Shown: piece by piece, positions 11,926 through 22,533 of the stretch
How the letters are laid out: each line of letters opens with the position of its first letter
Position numbering within the stretch: position 1 is the stretch's first letter
Source of the DNA: Typhlomys cinereus
Lineage: Eukaryota > Chordata > Mammalia > Rodentia > Platacanthomyidae
DNA: 64,000 bases
NCBI GenBank assembly: GCA_023101885.1
Contig: JALPQD010000303.1
Coordinates: 2,848,786 to 2,912,785, forward strand
Direction of reading: 5' to 3'
The notes under the pieces: generated by a model
Databases searched by the model: none
Told to the model about the DNA's origin: nothing
What the model saw: the letters and a program-made list of their open reading frames with translations, nothing else
Made by a program: the position numbers and the translations under genes

Positions 11926-12696
11926 AAAATTGTTTTTAATTTTTTGCCATTCTGGGAATTGAATCCGGGGTTTTGCACATACTAGGCAAAATGTCTTAAC
12001 ACTAAGTTATACCCTAGCCCATATCTTCCTTTCAAATGAAGGAATATTAGTGACCACCTCATGTCCCTCCAGGTCACCTCACTCTAATCATCATTCTGAT
12101 CTTTATCAGTACTTTGTCTAGTCATGAACTTCCTATGATTAAATTCTCAGTTGGTTCATTTTATTTTTCTGTGCACGTGTGAGTTTATGTGTTGTATGTG
12201 GATATTCATTGTGTTTTCTCATTTAACTAGAGTTTGCTTTTTTTGCTTGATGTATAGTAGACCACACACACACACACACATGTATGCATGCCATATATGT
12301 CCTTCAATTGAATTACTCTATTTTTTCTTCTGTTTTGATTTTGCATTTTTGCAGTGTTGGCTATTGAACCAAGGGTTGAACACCTGCTAGGCGTGTTCCC
12401 CCAGCCCAATTTTGTTTAAGACAAGGTCTTAAGCAGCTTAGCCTGGCTTCAAATCCATTGTGCAACCAAGGATAATTTAGAACCCCTGATCCTCCCAAGT
12501 GCTGGATCACAGGCATGTGCCACCACCCACAAACACACACATTACAGTACAGATGGGTATGGTGGCTCAGACCTATATTCCTAGCTATTCATGAGGTGAG
12601 GCTCCAGGATCACTTACACCAGGTGGTCAAGCTTGGGCGATATAGTGAGGCTCCATATTTTTTTAAGACAGTTTTTTTAAAATTTAATTTTATTTT

Positions 12697-12962
12697 TGTG
12701 TGTGGATGTGTGTGTGTGTGTGTGTGTGTATCAGAGGGCACTGTGTGCATGTTCCTCCACAAGGATGGTTTTGGGAATCACCATGGACTTTGCTAGCTCC
12801 TTTTTGCTTTGTTCTGGGATTTCCCAAGCTCTGTCTTCCAGGGCCAGAAGTTCAGGCCGTTACCATTTCTGCCTGGCATTTTTACATAGATCTGGAATCC
12901 AAACTCAGAACCTTTTGGCTTTTGAGGCAGAGGTTTAACCCCTGAGTCATTTTTCTAGCCCC
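12697..12962 (-). mobile_element. tRNA-headed SINE, older subfamily (reverse)
   Basis: A TG-rich tail on the left is followed by the shared body (gagggcactgtgtgcat ... ttctgcctggcatttttaca) and ends in the reversed head 'ttaacccctgagtcatttttctagcccc'. It has the same architecture as the copies at 28113-28392, 42424-42716, 43562-43845 and 62933-63184. Confidence 0.75.
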
Positions 12963-13075
12963 ACAAAGGATGGCCTTGAATTCATGGAAATCCTTCCTCA
13001 GCCCCCAACATGCTAGGATTACAGTGGTGAGTCACCATGCTCTGTTGAGATCTCCATCTTGAACAAACAAGAAAT

Positions 13076-13312
13076 GAAGCTGGGTTTGGTGTGGCAGGCC
13101 TGTGGTTCTAGCTACTTGGGAGACTCAAGCAGATGATTCAAAGTTTCAGGCCTTCTTGAGCTACAGAGTGAATTTAAGACCAGTCCTGACAGTGAGATCC
13201 TGTCTTAAAATAAAAAAGGAGGATTGGGGATGTAGCTCAGTGGTAGAGTGTTTGCCTAGCATGCACAAGGTCCTGGCTGGGTTCAATCCTCTTTACAAAA
13301 GGAAAAGAAAGA
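13076..13312 (+). mobile_element. B1-ID composite SINE (forward)
   Basis: A B1-like half (13076-13215, ending in an A-rich linker) is followed directly by a well-preserved ID half (about 13222-13295: attggggatgtagctcagtg, gtagagtgtttgcctagcat, gggttcaatcctc). The ID half keeps tRNA-Ala-type A and B boxes. This is the clearest B1-then-ID dimer in the window. Confidence 0.75.
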
Positions 13313-13687
13313 GAAAAAGAAGCTGAGGTTGAATTAATTATTAAATGTCTCACTGACATTAGCAAGGCTCTGGGCTTAATAAAAAGAACAACAAAGAAGC
13401 TGGAGATGGCATCACAACCCTAAAATCCCAGCATTCTAAAGGCAGAGGCAGGAGGATCAACACAAATTTAAGGCCAACCTGATTTGCATAGCAAATTTCA
13501 GACCAGCCAAGTATGCATAGTAGATATTGGAGAAAGAGAGAGAAAGAGAGGAGACACAGGACTTCTCTGCTTGTCTCTAGAGGGCCATGTGACACCCTTG
13601 AACAGATCTCGGTACTCTGCCAACAAGAAAGCCATCACCAGATGTGGCCCTTGATCTTTGACTGGAACCACGAGCAAAAATAATTTT

Positions 13688-13893
13688 TTTTTGGTGGTGC
13701 TGGGGGGTAGAGCTCAGAGCTTCGTGAATGCTAGATAAATTCTACTACTGAGATATATCTCTGGTGTTTTCACACGAGGTCTCAGGCTGACTTCAAGCTC
13801 CATTTGTAGCTGAAGAAGAGACTACCTTCCCGATCCTCCTGCCTCCACCTCCCAAGTGCTGGGATTACAGTCGTGTGCCATTATGCCAAACAA
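13688..13893 (-). mobile_element. B1-ID composite SINE (reverse)
   Basis: A reverse ID-like part at 13690-13770 and a reverse B1 at about 13775-13893 (containing tcctcctgcctccacctccc and aagtgctgggattacagt). Confidence 0.65.
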
Positions 13894-14261
13894 ATTAATC
13901 TTAAAAAGCAATCTGCATACAATAAAGTTCACCCAGTTTTGCAAGCTGACTTCACAGTGAAGATGTGGAGCATCTTCATCCTGCTCTGGATGGATCGTGT
14001 GGGACCATTGCTGACACACCCAGGAACAAAATGTCTTCTGCTTTAGAATTTTCTCCAGTTCTCCCAGGTCCTCACATTGAATTCACCTTTCCACCAGCAG
14101 CAGCTGAAAGTCGTGTTCTACAGACTCATTGAAACTGTCCCATTGTAGCTGGGTGTTACACACCTGTCATTCTAGCACTGAGGAGACTCAGGATGAATGT
14201 GAATTCAAGGTTAGCCTGGGCTACATGGTGAGACACCATCTCAGGAACAAACCTGGGGGGA

Positions 14262-14460
14262 GACAGCTCAGTGCCAAGTGCCTGCCATGCAAGCATGAGG
14301 ACCCAAATTTGGATCCTCAGCACCGATGTAAAAGCCTGGTAGAGGCACACGTCTTAGCCCCAGCACTGGAGGGAATAGAAATAGGCATATTCTTGGACCT
14401 CATTGGCTGGCCAGCCTAGCCAAATTGGTAAGCTCAGTGAGACAACCTACCTCAAAAACT
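14262..14460 (+). mobile_element. ID-B1 composite (B4-like) SINE
   Basis: The ID-like head (gagacagctcagtgccaagt, gatcctcagcac) precedes a B1-like half (tagaggcacacgtcttagcc ... cagtgagacaacctacctc). The order is opposite to that at 13076-13312. Confidence 0.55.
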
Positions 14461-14479
14461 AAGGTGGACAAAGGACCCT

Positions 14480-15030
14480 CCATTACTCGTCCGGAGCAAT
14501 CTCTCCCCATCCTAAAGCTCAGGGAACCTTGCGGAAGAGGGGGTGGCAAGATTGTAAGAGGCTAAAGATGGGGAGGACCAATGATATGCAAGATACTCGA
14601 CACAAGTTAGGACTGTAGTAGCCAGAACTGGACTTTTTGCCTGACCTGAACAATGGCTGACCTGAACATGTCAACATCCCTAGAAGTCTAACATGGATCA
14701 CAGGGGAGAAGGCTCCAGGCAGTAGGATCCTTAGAAACAAGGGATTAAACAGTCATAATAGAGTTCCCATGCTAATAGCAGCCCAAGAAGTGGCCCCAGG
14801 CTATGCCACTGAGTCCTGAACTCTCACTAGGGTGGAGGACTGAGGGAGGTTCCAGGCCCACATGCTCCAGAGAATGGGAGGGAGGAAAGGGGAGGGGGAG
14901 GGAGGAAGGGGGAAGGGAAGTGAAAGGAAGGGGAACAACCAGGGAAGGGAGGGGGGAGGGAGAGGATGGGGGTACCTATTGAGTTTGTATGATTAGGAAA
15001 AAAATAAAATGTGGGAGAAAAAAAAACCAA
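14480..15030 (+). mobile_element. L1 3' UTR fragment with polypurine tract
   Basis: 5'-truncated LINE-1 tail. Its unique part (about 14510-14830) matches the reverse complement of the element at 61787-62371, for example the shared 'agctcaggga..ttgcggaagaggggg' stretch. A G/A-rich polypurine tract (14860-14970) and a terminal AATAAA plus A-rich end near 15000-15027 follow. Confidence 0.75.
14862..14972. repeat. Polypurine (GGGA/GGAA)-rich tract
   Basis: About 110 nearly pure purine bases with several GGG/GGGG runs, part of the L1 3' UTR. It could form G-quadruplex or triplex DNA. Confidence 0.8.
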
Positions 15031-17380
15031 AGTGGAAAATGATTGAGAAGACACTGGAAAGTTAACCTCTGACCTGCAACAACAAAAACATTTTGGCAAA
15101 TTGTACTTTTTCTCTTAACTTAAATTTGATTCCTAAGTCCAGCAAAGAGCTGGCACCAAATACCAAGCCCACACATTACCATGTGGTAGTGGCAAGCATT
15201 TGAGTGGTATAGGCTAAACCAGTCTCCTATACTGCAAGAGGAAGTAAGATTAGTCTTGCTTTAATCCCAAATGAGATCCTTAAAAATTAGTGATTCTAAA
15301 GAATTCATTGGTTGTGCATTAATTGACTTGAGCCCAGTTGTGACCACACAGCACATGACTTCTAAGACGTCTTCATCCTGGAATAGAACACATGAAGTTC
15401 TTGCCTTTTACAGGCAATAAAGCTAGTAGTGGCTGGGGCAACCACACACCTATAATCCCAGTACTTTGGCAGAAGCAAGTTGCAGAGCAGCCTGGTCTAT
15501 AATAGTAAACTTCTGCCATAGGGAGACCTCGTCTCAAATGAACCAACCCAAAGCAAAAGCAAATTAAAACAACAAGAAACAGTTGATGTAGAAAGAGGGC
15601 TGAGCAGGGAAGTCCAGAACCCGGAGACAGTCAGGAGCAGGAGCAGAGAAGAGGGAGAAGTCCGAGAAGCCCCTGCTTCCAGGCTGTGACGGCTGTACAG
15701 ATGATAGCTGGTGTGAGGTTACTCAAAGAAGAGAGGCCGTGATGGGACAGAAGGAGCTCCAGGAGGTGGACTCGGCCCCACCTGGGGTGTGGAGCTGAGG
15801 GCAGTTGCCAGGCTGTGAGTCAGCAGGCCTAGGGCAGCGGGAGGAGACGGGGCTCACGTGGCTGGATCCAGGCTGCCGCGTGGAGCTGTCTGGCTTGAAG
15901 CCCTACAGGAAGCCCAGCTGTTTGAAAGAACGAATCACACATGACTGAGTCCTCTGGGGCTCAGTAAGAACCACTTCCTGGAAGGGATGACTTGGCAGAG
16001 ACTCCTAGGGTAGACCAGGAAGTCATGATGAAGAATACCATCTAATCCTGAGGCCAGAGGCAGCTCCCAAGTTATTGGGGGGGGGATTGATGAGGGCTAA
16101 TCCCTTCCTCAAGATCTAAGAAAAGGGCTAAGCCAGCTCATGAAATAGCCGCTAGGGAATGAGGGAGGAGAGACCCAAGGGAAGTGAGGGGACAGGTGAG
16201 AGTGCCCCCCCTCCCACAATGCCTGTAACATCAGGGCAGTTGTCTCACCTCTACAGGTCTCTATTTCCTCATCTGTAAGATGGGATAAGCAAGCTCCTTC
16301 TTCAAAGGGCTGAAAACTGACTCCAGTGCCACTACTGAGGCTAGAGCGGGGAGGAAATAAGGTCAAGGGTGCAAAGAGGCCTCCTTTTCTTGTGCATGGA
16401 CTGGCTCGGGTGAAGGCTGCGGTAGTAGTGAGGGGTCGCCACAGGGTTCCAGCTGGCCGCCTTGCTCCAGCCCAGCAGCTCTTAGGAGCTTGGCCTGGGG
16501 AGAGGATGGCGGCCCTAGCACATCACCCAAGATGATGTGGAGAGGTGGGACATGGGGAAGGACAAATGATGGCTGACTTTGGTCTTCTTCTTTCTCTTCC
16601 TGTTCCTCCCCCCCTCCTCTTCTTCTTCCTCCTCTTCCTTCTTCTTCTGGCAATTGTTATCTGCCCAGTTTCAGCCTGTCTTGATTGAAAAAAAAAAAAA
16701 GCACAATCCTACCCACTACTTGGTTTCTGTTTTCTCTTTGAGAAAGGGCGAGCAACCCTTATTTACCAGAGAATCCGCAAAAACTGACCTGCTTGCAGCT
16801 GGCAAGGCTCTCTTAAATGCCTCCTCGCATCCACATGCTGCGTGGCTCCATCTGTCTAGCCTGAAGTTTCAACTGTTCTGTGAAGGTCACCACTGACGGT
16901 TTCTAGCTGGCAAAACAGGACTGCTGTGGGGCAGCAAGCCTGGTAGTTCAGAGGTGCATAAACTGGACTTGGGGGTTGATACCAATGTCTGAGAGAAGCA
17001 GCCCAGCTTACCATGTCTGTCTGCTTGTCAGTGATTCCACACCCGAGCTGGTGGAGAGCACTTTCCCATCTGAGTTAGCGTTATCTACCTCCTGGCAACC
17101 CAGCAGTGGGCACCAAGAAAGACCCAAACTGGAACTCCAGGCTGCCCAACACTTTGAGAGCTAGGAGAGATCAAAGTGTCCCCAAAAAGGGACAATGCTA
17201 GGGACAGGCAGGGGTTTCCAGCAAACTCCACCTTGGAAAACTACTATAAAGAGTAGGGATGGGATGTGTACTGATGAGGTCCACTGCCAAGGTCAGAGAG
17301 GGAAGAGAAAGCAAGACCTGTGGCCATTAGGCAGGTAGGTTAGGTCTCAAATCTAGCCATATATTTTTCTTTTTCTTTTC
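15031..17380. other. Intergenic, largely unique
   Basis: It holds a B1-like SINE (15428-15560), a moderately GC-rich non-repetitive block (about 15600-16570) with a TGAGTCAGCA box (15816-15825) and a CACGTG E-box (15855-15860), and a MIR-like stretch (16230-16320). No gene is recognised, and the open frames here carry no recognisable protein. Confidence 0.5.
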
Positions 17381-17389
17381 TTTTCAATG

Positions 17390-17725
17390 CATATGCTCAT
17401 GTGTTTGGAGGTGAGTGGATGCATGTGTGTGTGGTACACAAGTGTGCTTGAGTGGATGTGCCTGTGGAGGCCCAAGGATGATGATATTGGGAATCATCTT
17501 CAATTACTCTCCACCTTATTTTCGTTGAGTCTGGGTCTCTGATTAAACCCAGAGCATACCTTAAGGCTAGTCTGGATAACTAGCTTGCTCTGGGGATTTC
17601 CAGGCTCTGCCTTCCAGGGTTACAATTACGGGTGGGCCACCACAGCTGCCTGGCATTTTTACATAGGATCTAGAGATCTTGCTTTCGAGGCAAAGCTGTA
17701 ATCACTGAGCCATCTCTCCAGCTCC
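17390..17725 (-). mobile_element. B4/RSINE-like element (reverse)
   Basis: A left TG-rich part, then 'attactctccaccttatttt', a 'tctgggtctctgatt' segment and a reversed tRNA-type end (tttcgaggcaaagctgtaat, cactgagccatctctccagc). Confidence 0.6.
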
Positions 17726-17800
17726 TTCCATCTCTCCAGCTCCCATCCATCTCTCCAGCTTCCATCCATCTCTCCAGCTTCCATCCATCCTTCCAGCTGC
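17711..17800. repeat. Tandem repeat of a SINE head, ~21 bp unit
   Basis: 'catctctccagct(t/c)ccatc'-type units repeat about five times immediately after the SINE at 17390-17725. The unit is the reversed SINE head, so the array looks like a local expansion from the element end. Confidence 0.8.
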
Positions 17801-17892
17801 TCTGGTTTTTTGGCAGTGCTTTATTAAGTTTTATCTTTTCTCATTGTCTCAATTTCTGTCACAAACATGGAATCCAACCCCTACACTGTTAG

Positions 17893-18060
17893 AAAGCCAT
17901 TTTCTTTTATTTATTTTCCCCAACCATACAAGCTCAATAGGTACCCCATCCTCTCCCTCCCTCCATCCCTCTCCAGTCCCCTTTGCACCCCCTCCTTCCC
18001 ATCCCCTGGAGCATCCCCCTGTGTGAGCACTCCAGGGAGTAAGGACTCAGTGTAAAAAGC
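17893..18060 (-). mobile_element. L1 3' end fragment (reverse)
   Basis: The reverse complement ends in 'gggtacctattgagcttgta' followed by an A-rich AATAAA tail, preceded by a polypurine tract. It is the same L1 tail as at 14480-15030. Confidence 0.65.
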
Positions 18061-18424
18061 CTATTTTCTTGGCATGACCAGCTGCTCCTGCTTTACCCTC
18101 TGCAGGTCCTGTAAGCATAGCCAGCTTGTCCCATCCCATCTAGCCCGTCTCCAAGCTGACATGAGCTTTCCAGTGCTAATAAATACCTCTGCATCTGCTT
18201 CTGGACCAAAGGTTGCTAACATTTGTCGATATGCTCAGTCCTCACTAGGTGCTGGGCTCTACCCTGCGCACTCCCCATGCCACACCACTGAGAGTACATT
18301 GCAGCTGCAGTAGCAGGACTCCTATACACTGGTTTCATTCTGTGCATGGCAGGAAGCTCCACAGCACCTCCAGGCCAGGCTCCTTCAGGCCTGTCCTCAC
18401 AACACGTCCTTTTTTCTATTTCCA

Positions 18425-18700
18425 TGTGTGTTGGGGAGGGCGTGTCTGTACCTCTGTGTTCACGGGTGTGCAGATTCAAAGGCAAAGCTGGGTGTCCTCC
18501 CACTCTCCACTTTTATTATTAGGTCGAAGCACCTCAACTGAGCTGAGAACTCACCAAGCGACTTGCCCAGGGGATTCCTTGTGTTTCCTACAGCTGGGAT
18601 TACAGGTGGTCACCACCTCTGCCTCTTACTTTGAGTCCTAGGGATGTGAACTCAAGTCCTTATGCTTTCAGGGCTTATCCACCGAGCCATGTTTCCAATC
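18425..18700 (-). mobile_element. B4/RSINE-like element (reverse)
   Basis: Contains 'ccactctccacttttattat', 'agctgggattacaggtg' and the reversed head 'gcttatccaccgagccatgt'. It is diverged. Confidence 0.5.
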
Positions 18701-19326
18701 CAGCATATGTCTTCTGACCTCAGGGCCTACAAGATGGCTGAAAGCTGCAAAAGGTCAAAGAATGCCCCATGTGTTCCTCTTATCTGGGAAATTACAGCTT
18801 TTTCCAGATTCTCTCACCTCCCAGATGGCTCCTTCAGTATGTCAATGCCGGGAAACATGTGTCAACGGACTCTGACCTTTGATAAACAAGTTGAGGAAGG
18901 TTCATTCCCAACATGCATTGACTCTAACTTCATCCTCATATCCCTGTTAGCTGCAGCTCTGAACTCTGATATCCTTAGAAAGACCAGTTCAGCTGTTACC
19001 TCCTTTCAGTCTTCCCAAATGACTCCTCCAAGCTTGATTCTTAAATTCTTCCCATTTGACTGTTGTCCATTTCTATGGCTAATGCACCTGACTGCAATAG
19101 AACCTGCCAGTAACCAGCCCAAATGAATGAATAATGTGTTTTTTCCTTTTTTTTTTTTTTTTTTGTGATATCTATGTAGTCCAGGCTGGTCCCTAATCTT
19201 ACATTTTTTAAAATATTTTATTAGAGAGACAGAGAAAGAGAGGAAAAACAGGATACATGGAGACCAGAAGACAGTATCTTTAAACAAGGTTTGGTACCCT
19301 AAATTGTCTTCTAACATCCACACGTG

Positions 19327-19363
<37 letters not shown>

Positions 19364-20430
19364 GAAAGCAGACTTCAAAGTAAATGAACTGCTGGATCAT
19401 GAAGCAGTGTGGTCAGAATGCTGCTTTTAACCACATCGAAACTGGCACAGGTGTGTTCCTTGGGCTTAACAGATTCTCTGAAATGTGGATTAGAACAAGG
19501 AGAGGCCAGTGTACACAGAGAGGGGGTCACCAGGACATACCCACAGAGGCCATCAGCAAAACCATGAAGATAGACTTCCATTCTGCCACCTGTCGCAGCA
19601 CCTGCTCACCAGCTAAAGAGTTCCTCTCTGGGACCGCCTCCACCTGGGTTCCCCAAAACAGAAAGTAGTTCAGACTAGCCTGTCCCTGGTGTCTCTACCA
19701 CGCATTTTGCTGTGAGGTCTGTCCTCTAGTGACTCTGGGACTGCCTGAGACCCGAGGCCAGCATGGTCCCCGGCACCACAGCCCTCTGGCCATTCTCTGC
19801 TGTAATCAGCTGACAGACAAGTGAGCCGACTGACAGTGATACCGACTGAAGACTGGGAACCAGTCAGGAACAGCGCCAAGATCACACCCCAGCCTTGGAG
19901 TTGAGGCCCCAAGTTGCCTGTATGTGGCACCGGAGGTAATATGTCCACAGCACAAGCAGCAGCCCCCTTATCAACAGGGCTCCTGGCCTAGGGATCATAA
20001 TATTGTCCTTCACACAGTGCTTCTTCAAGACCCCTGACTGTCCCGTCCCCCCCTCCCCCTCTCTTTTCATGTCTCATCACTAGGTTGATGGGGTCCTCCT
20101 ACAACTCAAGTCTATCTCATAAAAGACAACGTTTTAATCAGAAGAGTTTAGAAGGTTAAAAGAAGGGGAACAGCCCATGAGGAAATTAGGCACAGAACAC
20201 TAGGATTCATTTCCCCAAGCCCTGGGGTTCACATGTCAAGGGGTAAGAAGAGTGTGTCTTTGTGAGGCTTGTGGAGCCACTTGATGTCTGGGCCACACTG
20301 TCTTTACTCTGCTGGTAGTTGATCGGCCCTGCCTGGTTCTAGTTTAAATTACAACTCCCCAGCATACCTCTGATGGCCTCCATGCAAGGAGTCAGCAGGG
20401 ATCAGTTGGAAAAACAGAGCCTTAAGTTCT
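18701..20430. other. Intergenic, no gene recognised
   Basis: Mostly non-repetitive. A T-run (19149-19165), a SINE-like fragment and a CA microsatellite (19327-19360) are visible. None of the open frames has recognisable coding content. Confidence 0.5.
19327..19360. repeat. (CA)n microsatellite
   Basis: Uninterrupted AC/CA dinucleotides following a diverged SINE tail. Confidence 0.9.
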
Positions 20431-20434
20431 ATGT

Positions 20435-20866
20435 CATAATTAGGCACAGGTGTCAACTTGACTGTTGAGGGTTTGAGCTCTGGGCACATTTGAAGAGAAT
20501 TTGTGGCTGGATTAAACCCAGAGCAAACCTGCAGGAGATTGTCTAGCTGATGGGGAAGGCCCAGCCTATGGTGGGTAGGACTAGGCCCTGAACAGATGAA
20601 TAAAGCACTGAGAGCCGGTTGAGGAAGTCTGCATCCTGTGTGCACTTGGCTGGACATGCTGGCCTGGCAAGTAAGGATTGTCCGGCTCTCAGCCATTATG
20701 TGGTGACGGTGTGGCCAGTTCCCTCCGCCCTGGTGTTGGTGTGAGCTCTCCTGTCCAGCTGGACTGAGAACTGCAACCAGGAATCGTACAAGAGAATAAA
20801 CCCTTGTTCCCTTAAGCCGTTTGATGGTCATTCATCAGCAAGCGTGCAGGCGAACTGCAACATACT
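20435..20866 (+). mobile_element. ~430 bp interspersed repeat, copy A
   Basis: Begins with 'aggtgtcaacttgactgttg' and ends in 'gcaggcgaactgcaaca'. An AATAAA lies near the right end (20794-20799). Related copies are at 26430-26860 and 35430-35845 (+) and at 46053-46766 and 58995-59406 (-). Outer TG...CA limits and the internal AATAAA suggest an LTR or a LINE 3' end; the family is not assigned. Confidence 0.7.
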
Positions 20867-21455
20867 ACTTGCCCAAGTGTCGCTCTGTGGCTTCACTGGA
20901 GCCTAGGAAAGCTGAACCTGCGAGGGGCACTCGACTACGACAGGTTGGGATCGGGTTGGAATCCTGAGATCAACCCAGGCCCAGCATGGACCGAGGGAAA
21001 GGACACGCACGCTCCTCTGCAGGCACCGAGCTTGGTCCGGGAGGCCGCGCCTGCGCCCTGGAGCCCCGTCCCAGGCGGGGCTCTTCCGGAAGGGCCGTGC
21101 GCTTCGTCGGCGAGCCACTGCGCCGCCTGGCGACCGCCCGCGTCAATGCAGGAGCGCGAGCAGGCGTGGCTTGCAGTGCGCTCCGCGTGTGGCCGAGCGG
21201 CTCGGGGTGGGGGTTCTTCGGACCCGCGTGGGGAGCAGCCAGGGCGCCGCGACCCCAGAGCAGTCTGGGACGTGCATCCGGTCCACGGCGGCCGAGCGCC
21301 GTGCGCGCGCCCGCCACTGACGTGGCTCTCCCGCCCTGCGTGGGCGCTCATCTTCGTTGCCGCGTATCGCGTAGGCAGCGGGCTAGAGCTCTGCAGGCGA
21401 GAGGGAAATCCGAGCGCGACGCTCCTGGCCCGTCTGCAAGCGCTTGGGTCCGGGG

Positions 21456-21533
21456 CCCCGGGAGAACTACAACTCCCGAAGTCCAGTGCGCCGGGACCCC
21501 GGGAGAACTACAACTCCCGAAGTCCAGCGCGCC
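21456..21533 (+). promoter_or_regulatory. AP5S1: Tandem ZNF143/SBS-type boxes, two copies, 41 bp period
   Basis: A ~36 bp unit containing gggagaactacaactcccga followed by agtccag is present twice, 41 bp apart. The ACTACAAnTCCC core is the well-known ZNF143/THAP11 promoter motif. The duplication is seen directly; factor binding is inference. Confidence 0.75.
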
Positions 21534-21599
21534 GCGCGTGCGCGGTGGTGACGTAAGAGGTGGTGGCCGCTACCGTTGTTCTCGCGGGAAGAGGGATGC

Positions 21600-21648
21600 G
21601 GTGGCAGGGGATGATGACGCGCTCGGCTTGCCGCTAGGGCCACCAAAG
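21600..21648 (+). other. AP5S1: AP5S1 non-coding exon 1 end (inferred)
   Basis: The AP5S1 start codon lies in an exon preceded by an acceptor at 22496-22497, so an upstream non-coding exon in the CpG island is required. A plausible donor is CACCAAAG|gtctgt after 21648. Other GT sites in the island cannot be excluded. Confidence 0.35.
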
Positions 21649-22533
21649 GTCTGTTCTGGCTTCGCGAACCTTCCTGTCAACTTCGAGCTCATAGTCTGTT
21701 TACCCTCGACCGTGGCCGACGGCGGCGCAGCCCGCGGCGCCCCGCACCACCGGTACTTAAGACCCAGTCTCCAGCCCAGGCCGGTTTTTAACTCCGCAGT
21801 TACTGAGGTCGACTCTGGGCTCTCGGTTCTCCCGTGTCGGTCTCAGTTCCGGCTGTCTTTACTATTTATTTGTGCGTGCGCGCGCGTGTGCGCCAGAGGC
21901 CCTGTGTGTCCCCGGGAGGACCAAGGGTAACGTGAGGCTCACCCCGGATCGCTGCTACCTTCGTTCTGCTCCGCCCACGGGGGCCGGAAATGCAGCCACC
22001 ACCGTTTCCGCCTGGCATTTTTAACCTGTCCTCTCCCGAGAGTTTCGAGTCAGTTACATTCCTTGACCTTTGTAGAGATCCTTCCTTGTGTGTTTCTAAG
22101 ACAAGGACGCGCTCCTCCATCCAAAGCCAAATAACTCTGACGCGGACTCTTCTATCCTGTACTCTATTTTTTAGTTTTCAGCTGTGCTCATGATGCAGGA
22201 AGACTGCGGCAGTGGTTTTTGATTTCCTTCACTCTGGAACCTCTTCTTCCTCCACTCAGGCATTCATGCATTTGGAAATTCCTGGACAGTTTTGCGGAAC
22301 TAGGTTTAGTGCAGCCTGAGATTTCTTCAGCCCTGTTCTGTACTGTACACCTGACATTTATATCATTCAGAGCCTTAGGCTAACTACATGGGTGAGGGGA
22401 GATTATTGTCCAGCCACAGCAGCCTCTGGACACTCCAGATCCTGCCAGCCTTCCTGTGGGCACCACTCTAATAGGGTTTTCACTCTGACCTCCATAGGTC
22501 TCTGGCCTTTATTGGAGCACTCAACCTGAAGCC

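Larger units (their letters stand above)
11926..14460. other. SINE cluster downstream of CDC25B
   Basis: Closely packed elements: reverse ID-like (11930-12021), reverse B1-ID (12345-12532), forward B1 (12548-12660), reverse tRNA SINE (12697-12962), forward B1-ID (13076-13312), forward B1 (13395-13560), reverse B1-ID (13688-13893), forward B1 (14145-14255) and forward ID-B1 (14262-14460). A CA tract lies at about 12263-12281. Confidence 0.65.
20900..21900. promoter_or_regulatory. AP5S1: CpG island and promoter region of AP5S1
   Basis: Strongly GC/CpG-rich from about 20970 to 21800. It contains two tandem ACTACAACTCCC boxes (21466-21477 and 21507-21518), a CGGTGGTGACGTAAGAGG stretch with a CRE/ATF-like TGACGTAA (21548-21555), and no TATA box. 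Long open frames here on both strands reflect GC composition. Transcription probably starts near 21550-21600, but that is inference. Confidence 0.75.

Noticed and set aside
13222..13310. Possible tRNA gene
   Set aside because: A and B boxes are present, but the unit follows a B1 half and has an A-rich tail. It is the ID part of a composite SINE, and the 3' acceptor arm is not formed.
18662..19126. 154-codon frame in the CDC25B-AP5S1 interval
   Set aside because: It begins in a SINE-like end, has no recognisable domain and no promoter or splice context. I could not support it as a gene.
20945..21930. Long overlapping open frames (up to 314 codons) in the AP5S1 CpG island
   Set aside because: Arg/Pro/Ala-rich translations on both strands typical of CpG islands, with no recognisable domain. 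They overlap the promoter motifs.
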